Below, piece after piece: positions 6,618 through 10,315 of a DNA stretch of 10,315 bases. A model generated the notes under the pieces. It saw only the letters and a program-made list of their open reading frames with translations. It was not told the origin of the DNA and did no database searches. The position numbers and the translations under genes are program-made. The DNA lies in NCBI GenBank assembly GCA_015655095.1, contig JAATFR010000135.1, positions 1 through 10,315 on the forward strand, given 5' to 3'. Source of the stretch: Hyphomicrobiales bacterium. GTDB taxonomy: Bacteria > Pseudomonadota > Alphaproteobacteria > Parvibaculales > Parvibaculaceae. Positions within the stretch are counted from its first letter, which is position 1. Each line of letters begins with the position of its first letter.

Positions 6618-7724
6618 TCAAGGGGCCATGTCCAGCACTTCCCTGAAGCCGGAAGGTTTGTGCGGCCCGATAATGAGCTGTTCGAGCACGCCAAAGCCGT
6701 GTCGGACGGAACCATCCGGCAATGTCAGCTCCGCTTTCGTGAAGGCTTGAATATGCAGGTTGGGCGGGATGCAGTTTTTAATATCGGCGGTCCTGAATTC
6801 ATCATAGCCGACCACAAGCTCGCCCTTGTGCATGCCGTGGCCCCAGTCGGGGTTTCCATAGCCGAGACCCTGCATATAGAAAGTCCATTGCGGGGTCAGC
6901 TTGATGCTGCTTTCACCGCCGCCCTTGTGCTGGAAATGGATCGTCGCGCCAGTCGCATGGCGCGAGCCGGACTTGAACTTCAACTCCGACCAGGCTTTCC
7001 CGATATGCTCCGGCTCGGCATCGCCAAGCCCGGCCATGATGCCTGCCTGATTCCAGGCTTGTCCGTCGGCGTCGTCGTTGACGTGATAGAGCGTGATCCG
7101 GTCCTCGAAATTCAAAGGCGCCCACAGCCAGTAGAATTGCTGAGGCATGGCGGGCGCCATCGGCTGGGCGTCGGGGCTGCCGATGGGGCGGACGCCCCAT
7201 GAACGATCTCGGGTGCCGACGAAGCGGTCCGGCGTGATCTCGATGCGCTTGCCGTCGATCTCGATCCAGCCCTCATAGGTTCCGTTCTGGGTCAGACGGG
7301 TGATGTCCATCAGGGTGCGCGGGCCATTGCGCCAGGTGAAACGCGGCTCCTTGATCGGCAGGGCGCGGCTGCGAAACAGCAGGTCCGCCTTGAGGCCGTG
7401 AGGATTGTCGCCGATGCGGACCCGGAGCGCGTGAAGCGGCTCGACGACCTCGATCTGGATCGGGCCGACCTGCGTGTCCAGCCGCTCCATGTTCAGCCAG
7501 CGCGAGCCATGGAGGTTGCGCTGGACGCCGTCATGGACCACACAGAATGAGCCGTCCATGATGTTGAGGTGGGGATAGACGCCGAAGGCGACGGCGAAGA
7601 AAGTGTCGCCCTCGCTGTTGTAGCCATTGAAGAAATAACGGTCGTAGAAATTGCGGTCCGTGCCGGCGAAGGCAATGGGCTCAGGCGTTTGATGAATGGG
7701 GAAATCATCGGCCTTGGTAAGCAT
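6618..7724 (-). CDS. AttH/CrtC-like (DUF7064/DUF7065-type) protein
   Basis: A 368-aa soluble protein that I place, by motif memory only, with the hydroxyneurosporene synthase (CrtC)/AttH-like double beta-barrel (calycin-like) group annotated as DUF7064/DUF7065. Supporting signs: the GTRDRSWGVRP motif (170-180), close to the G-x-RDHSWG motif of AttH/CrtC proteins; Trp/Tyr-rich beta-strand segments such as FYWLWAPLNF (197-206) and QGLGYGNPDWGHG; and almost no long helices. There is no signal peptide. CrtC adds water across an isoprenoid double bond, so a hydratase or a hydrophobic-ligand carrier role is possible, but function in this subgroup is not established. It is the first gene of the operon with the phosphotransferase and the 150-aa protein. 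The start is supported by GGGAGA 5 nt before the ATG. The leaders of this gene and the next share GACACCCATG. Confidence 0.85.
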   Translation of the reverse strand: MLTKADDFPIHQTPEPIAFAGTDRNFYDRYFFNGYNSEGDTFFAVAFGVYPHLNIMDGSFCVVHDGVQRNLHGSRWLNMERLDTQVGPIQIEVVEPLHALRVRIGDNPHGLKADLLFRSRALPIKEPRFTWRNGPRTLMDITRLTQNGTYEGWIEIDGKRIEITPDRFVGTRDRSWGVRPIGSPDAQPMAPAMPQQFYWLWAPLNFEDRITLYHVNDDADGQAWNQAGIMAGLGDAEPEHIGKAWSELKFKSGSRHATGATIHFQHKGGGESSIKLTPQWTFYMQGLGYGNPDWGHGMHKGELVVGYDEFRTADIKNCIPPNLHIQAFTKAELTLPDGSVRHGFGVLEQLIIGPHKPSGFREVLDMAP

Positions 7725-7784
7725 GGGTGTCTCCCTGAAACTGCGCGATTGGGGCTTTGTGCCCTCCGCGTTTTTGTTGGGAGG

Positions 7785-7813
7785 AGAATGCGGGCAAGGC
7801 CTGGGTGGGTCAA
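7785..7813 (-). promoter_or_regulatory. Possible promoter of the AttH-like/phosphotransferase operon
   Basis: On the minus strand TTGACC (7813 to 7808) and CATTCT (7790 to 7785) are 17 bp apart. The -35 is good (5 of 6), the -10 poor (3 of 6), which could fit an activator-dependent promoter. It would give a leader of about 54 nt containing a short hairpin (GGGC-ACAAA-GCCC). Confidence 0.35.
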
Positions 7814-8047
7814 CCGGACCGGGGAAAGCGTTACGGCGTTAACCCTGCGGCAGGAAATGAATTAAATTCCCCGGATGGAGGCGATTGGTCGTCTATGCCT
7901 GGCGCTGCAGGTCATTTGTCGTTTGTGCGGCATTGCGTCATTGTGAGTCGTGACATCTTGATGCCATGCGGCAGGTATTTACTTGTGATATGGTAGAAGA
8001 AGTCTGATTAGACGTGACAATATGTGAATTAATGCTGGAGCAGCGAT
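7814..8047. other. Intergenic stretch between the divergent AttH-like operon and cobA
   Basis: No protein or RNA gene is supported here. It contains a loosely repeated GTCATT-type element (7911-7920 and 7937-7950), a small dyad GTCT-GATT-AGAC near 8002-8013 and an AT-rich end near 8015-8034. No convincing -35/-10 pair for cobA was found, and the cobalamin riboswitch core is absent. The cobA ribosome binding site (GGAG, 8037-8040) closes the stretch. Confidence 0.4.
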
Positions 8048-8914
8048 TTGGCCGACGACATTCCAGTCCCCTTTGCGGTTCCCGCGGAGCTTCAGCTCCC
8101 GCGGTTCGAGCCCGGCTGGGTCTGGCTTGTTGGCGCGGGGCCCGGCGATCCGGGCCTGTTGACGCTTCACGCCTTCAATGCGCTGCGGCAGGCCGACGCC
8201 ATCGTCTATGACGCGCTGGTCGATGAGGCGGTGCTGGAGCTTGCCGGTCCCCGTGTGGAGCGCATCTATTCCGGCAAGCGCGGCGGCAAGCCAAGCGCCC
8301 GCCAGCGCGATATTTCCACCCGTCTGGTGGAGCTGGCCCGGCAGGGCAAGCGTGTGCTGCGTCTCAAGGGCGGCGATCCGTTCGTGTTCGGGCGCGGCGG
8401 CGAGGAGGCGCTGGCGCTGGTCGATGCGGGCATTCCGTTCCGCATCGTGCCCGGTGTCACCGCCGGCATCGGCGGGCTCGGTTATGCAGGCATTCCCGTC
8501 ACACACCGCGACATCAACCATGCGGTCACCTTCATCACCGGGCATACCTCGGAAGGCGAAGCGCCGGAGCATCTGAACTGGGAGGCCATCGCCAAAGGCT
8601 CGCCGGTCATCGTGCTCTATATGGCGCTCAAGCATTTGCGCCGGATCGCCGCGCGTCTGGTCGAGGCGGGGCGTGACCCTGCCGAACCCATGGCGCTTGT
8701 CCGCAATGCCACGCTGGCTGACCAGAGCGTGCTTGAAACCACGTTGGGCGCGGCGGCCGACGATGTGGAGCGCGCGGGCTTCAACTCGCCCGCCATCATC
8801 GTTATCGGCGAGGTGGTGCGCCTGCGCCCGGCGCTCGATTGGCTCGGCGCGCTTGAAGGCCGCATCCTGCAAGCCGATCCGTTGGGATCGCGCCGCAAGC
8901 AGGAAAGCGCCTGA
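8048..8914 (+). CDS. cobA: Uroporphyrinogen-III C-methyltransferase (SUMT)
   Basis: A 288-aa enzyme that methylates uroporphyrinogen III twice with S-adenosylmethionine to precorrin-2, the branch point to cobalamin and siroheme. Seen: GAGPGDPGLLTL (29-40, first signature); KRGGKPS (77-83); RLKGGDPFVFGRGGEE (105-120, second signature); SAM-binding PGVTAG (135-140); IPVTHR (149-154); and YMALKHL (191-197). Length fits stand-alone SUMT with a short extra N-terminus; the CysG dehydrogenase/ferrochelatase domain is absent, so precorrin-2 oxidation would need another gene. The start is TTG at 8048, with GGAG 7 nt upstream; no in-frame ATG with a comparable site is available. It ends 3 bp from the convergent DUF1289 gene. 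Nearby cobS and cobT favour a role in vitamin B12, though siroheme supply is also possible. Confidence 0.95.
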   Translation: MADDIPVPFAVPAELQLPRFEPGWVWLVGAGPGDPGLLTLHAFNALRQADAIVYDALVDEAVLELAGPRVERIYSGKRGGKPSARQRDISTRLVELARQGKRVLRLKGGDPFVFGRGGEEALALVDAGIPFRIVPGVTAGIGGLGYAGIPVTHRDINHAVTFITGHTSEGEAPEHLNWEAIAKGSPVIVLYMALKHLRRIAARLVEAGRDPAEPMALVRNATLADQSVLETTLGAAADDVERAGFNSPAIIVIGEVVRLRPALDWLGALEGRILQADPLGSRRKQESA

Positions 8915-8917
8915 GCT

Positions 8918-9106
8918 TCAGTTTTCCCCTGTTTCCGCCCGCTCTCTTTTCATCCGCTCTGGCAGTCCGGCCATAATGGCGAGGCGTTCTCGTTCGCCCA
9001 TGGAGCCCCAGCGGGCGATCTCGTCCAGCGTCCGCCCGCAGCCCCGGCACAGATTCTGGTCAGGCGTCAGTTCGCAAATATCGACACAGGGGCTGGAGAT
9101 CGTCAC
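8918..9106 (-). CDS. DUF1289 small cysteine-rich protein
   Basis: A 62-aa protein of the DUF1289 (YdhL-like) family. Four cysteines (7, 11, 20, 23) in a C-x3-C-x8-C-x2-C arrangement could bind Zn or an iron-sulfur cluster (inference). The family core is complete: SPCVDIC, then CRGCGRTLDEIARW and a helical ERERLAIMAGLPER. Function is not established. It starts with GTG at 9106, overlapping the TGA of cobS by 4 bp (GTGA), so translation is coupled to cobS. Pairing of cobS/cobV with a DUF1289 gene is, from memory, common in alphaproteobacteria, but that does not prove a cobalamin role. The stop lies 3 bp from the convergent cobA stop. Confidence 0.92.
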   Translation of the reverse strand: MTISSPCVDICELTPDQNLCRGCGRTLDEIARWGSMGERERLAIMAGLPERMKRERAETGEN

Positions 9107-9963
9107 GGATGCACCATCAGCCCGGCGATGAGAAAGGCGACTTCAGCAGCCTGCTGGGTTGCTCCCAGCACATCCCCGGTCTGTCCGCCGATCTGGCGAT
9201 GGGCGAGAAAAGCGACCGTCGCGCCTGCACCAAGCGCCGCGACGATACCCATGACCGCCGACACGGGGTTGACCGCGAGGAAAACAATGACCCCCGTCGC
9301 GACCATGGCCTGAAGTACGGTGACCTCAAGCGGGCGGCCCGCTCTTGCGCTGGCGCCTTCGGCGCGGGCGGGAGGCACCAGGTGCTGGACGATGATCGCG
9401 ACACAGCGCGACGCGGCCCCGGAGGCGATCAGTACATTGATGACGATGGAGGCCCCGCCGGTGCCGCCGCCATCCAGCCGCGCATAGGCCGTGATGAGCG
9501 TGAACCTGAGCAGCAGGGAGCAGATGAGGGCCGCCGAGCCATAGGTGCCAAGCCGGCTGTCGCGCATGATTTCGAGCTTGCGCTCCCGGTTCCAGCCGCC
9601 GCCGAAGCCGTCCGCCACATCGGCCAGACCATCCTCATGGAAAGCGCCCGTGATCAGGAGCAGGGCGGCAAGCGTGATCGCCGCCGACACATTGACCGGC
9701 AGGCCGAGCCAGGCGCTGAACCAGTAGACGAGCCCGCCCAGCAGCCCGATGATCGCGCCCGCGATGGGAAAGGCGCGCGACGCGATGGTGAGCGGGCGCT
9801 CCTTGAAGAGCTCGACGGGCACACTGAGCGGCAGCCGGGTCAGGAAGGTGAGCGACACCAGAATGTCGTCGACGAGGCGCGCGGGATTGACGTCCCGCCA
9901 GTCGCGCGGCGCGCCCGGCGGCTGATCCGCCTCGTCATCACCGTTTAGATGTTTCCTTTGCAT
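9103..9963 (-). CDS. cobS: Adenosylcobinamide-GDP ribazoletransferase (cobalamin synthase)
   Basis: A 286-aa integral membrane enzyme that joins alpha-ribazole (or its phosphate) to adenosylcobinamide-GDP in the last steps of B12 synthesis. It is called CobS in Salmonella and CobV in Pseudomonas denitrificans, and is not the cobaltochelatase CobS. Seen: FLTRLPL (40-46); the acidic active-site motif GAFHEDGLADVADG (106-119); EIMRDSRLGTYG (131-142); the C-terminal GGQTGDVLGATQQ (259-271); and hydrophobic helices at about 65-86, 92-108, 143-160, 172-195, 215-232, 234-253 and 272-284. The N-terminus has about 28 extra hydrophilic residues before the usual start region. The ATG at 9963 has no Shine-Dalgarno (the bases before it are pyrimidine-rich, CCTCCTC), but no better start is seen. 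A TATACC box ending 10 nt before the ATG suggests a leaderless or nearly leaderless message. It is divergent from cobT and overlaps DUF1289. Confidence 0.95.
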   Translation of the reverse strand: MQRKHLNGDDEADQPPGAPRDWRDVNPARLVDDILVSLTFLTRLPLSVPVELFKERPLTIASRAFPIAGAIIGLLGGLVYWFSAWLGLPVNVSAAITLAALLLITGAFHEDGLADVADGFGGGWNRERKLEIMRDSRLGTYGSAALICSLLLRFTLITAYARLDGGGTGGASIVINVLIASGAASRCVAIIVQHLVPPARAEGASARAGRPLEVTVLQAMVATGVIVFLAVNPVSAVMGIVAALGAGATVAFLAHRQIGGQTGDVLGATQQAAEVAFLIAGLMVHP

Positions 9964-10058
9964 GAGGAGGCAAGGTATAGGGTTTGCGCCGGAGCGGCAC
10001 GTGATTTTGCATGTCGTTTCCGCGCCATCGCCGATCCGTCATCCCCGAGGAGGTTCCG

Positions 10059-10315
10059 TTGGACCCTGTCGCCCCCAGCAATCTGTCTGGTCTTCCGTTC
10101 GATGATATCCGGGGCCTGCTGGAGCGCTTGCCGCTGGCGGACGAGGACGCCATGGCCGAGGTGCGCGCCCGCAACGCCCAGTTGACGAAGCCTGCGGGCA
10201 GCCTCGGGCGGCTTGAGGAGATCGCGGAATGGCTCGCGGGCTGGCAGGCGAGTCCGAAGCCCGCCGTTACTCGTCCCCTGATCGCGGTCTTCGCCGCCAA
10301 CCACGGCGTCACGGC
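10059..10315 (+). CDS. cobT: Nicotinate-nucleotide--dimethylbenzimidazole phosphoribosyltransferase, N-terminal part
   Basis: The first 85 codons of CobT (CobU in P. denitrificans naming), which makes alpha-ribazole 5'-phosphate from nicotinate mononucleotide and 5,6-dimethylbenzimidazole for the cobalamin lower ligand. The reading frame is open to the window edge. It shows LPFDDIRGLLERLP, then LTKPAGSLGRLEEIAEWLAGWQ, matching the family's K-P-x-GSLGRLE signature, and the strand RPLIAVFAANHGVTA, matching the conserved FA-x-NHGV motif. The start is TTG at 10059 with a strong AGGAGG at 10048-10053, 5 nt upstream. An in-frame ATG at 10011 would add 16 residues (MSFPRHRRSVIPEEVP) but lacks a well-placed ribosome site. 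It is divergent from cobS with 95 bp between starts. The gene continues beyond the right end. Confidence 0.93.
   Translation, partial: MDPVAPSNLSGLPFDDIRGLLERLPLADEDAMAEVRARNAQLTKPAGSLGRLEEIAEWLAGWQASPKPAVTRPLIAVFAANHGVT

Noticed and set aside
7979..8872. Minus-strand 297-codon frame opposite cobA
   Set aside because: cobA shows both SUMT signatures; the opposite frame has no recognisable domain.
9964..10058. Cobalamin riboswitch between cobS and cobT, or before cobA
   Set aside because: The cobS/cobT gap is only 95 bp, too short for the aptamer, and the conserved B12-box core was not found there or in 7814-8047.

Overview
The window reads as chromosomal DNA of a GC-rich alphaproteobacterium. 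Evidence: high-GC codon use throughout, the long (about 500 aa) type of phosphomannomutase/phosphoglucomutase, a DUF423 protein, an adenosylcobinamide-GDP ribazoletransferase gene followed by a DUF1289 gene with cobT divergent to it, and ACAD10/11-type phosphotransferase and FAD-oxygenase genes of the kind common in Sphingomonadales and Parvibaculum-like Rhizobiales. I cannot fix the genus. No transposase, integrase, phage gene, CRISPR array, tRNA or rRNA is visible, so it looks like an ordinary chromosomal stretch of small catabolic operons next to a cofactor locus.

Layout. 1-340 has no protein gene. It holds a convincing terminator (272-312, minus) for the first operon and, further left, a potentially structured RNA or leader read leftward out of the window. 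341-2872 (minus) is a two-gene unit: an FAD-dependent monooxygenase-like protein followed by an alpha/beta-hydrolase of the epoxide hydrolase type. The hydrolase is interrupted by one in-frame amber codon at 824-826 with an otherwise intact frame. A good promoter with a palindromic operator (CCATACC-GT-GGTATGG) lies just before the oxygenase. 2991-3368 (minus) encodes a four-helix DUF423 membrane protein, divergent from a complete phosphohexomutase (3547-5046, plus).

5052-7724 (minus) is a second operon: an AttH/CrtC-like (DUF7064/7065-type) protein, then an ACAD10/LvaA-type phosphotransferase, then a 150-aa unrecognised helical protein overlapping it by 4 bp. Together they look like a catabolic module that makes or handles a hydroxylated substrate and phosphorylates it. 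This is the part most likely to hold undescribed biochemistry.

8048-10315 is a cobalamin locus: cobA (SUMT, plus, TTG start), converging with the cobS-DUF1289 pair (minus, GTGA overlap), and the first 85 codons of cobT (plus, TTG start) running off the right end, divergent from cobS. CobA makes precorrin-2 at the start of the corrin branch. CobT supplies alpha-ribazole phosphate and CobS joins the lower ligand at the end of the pathway.
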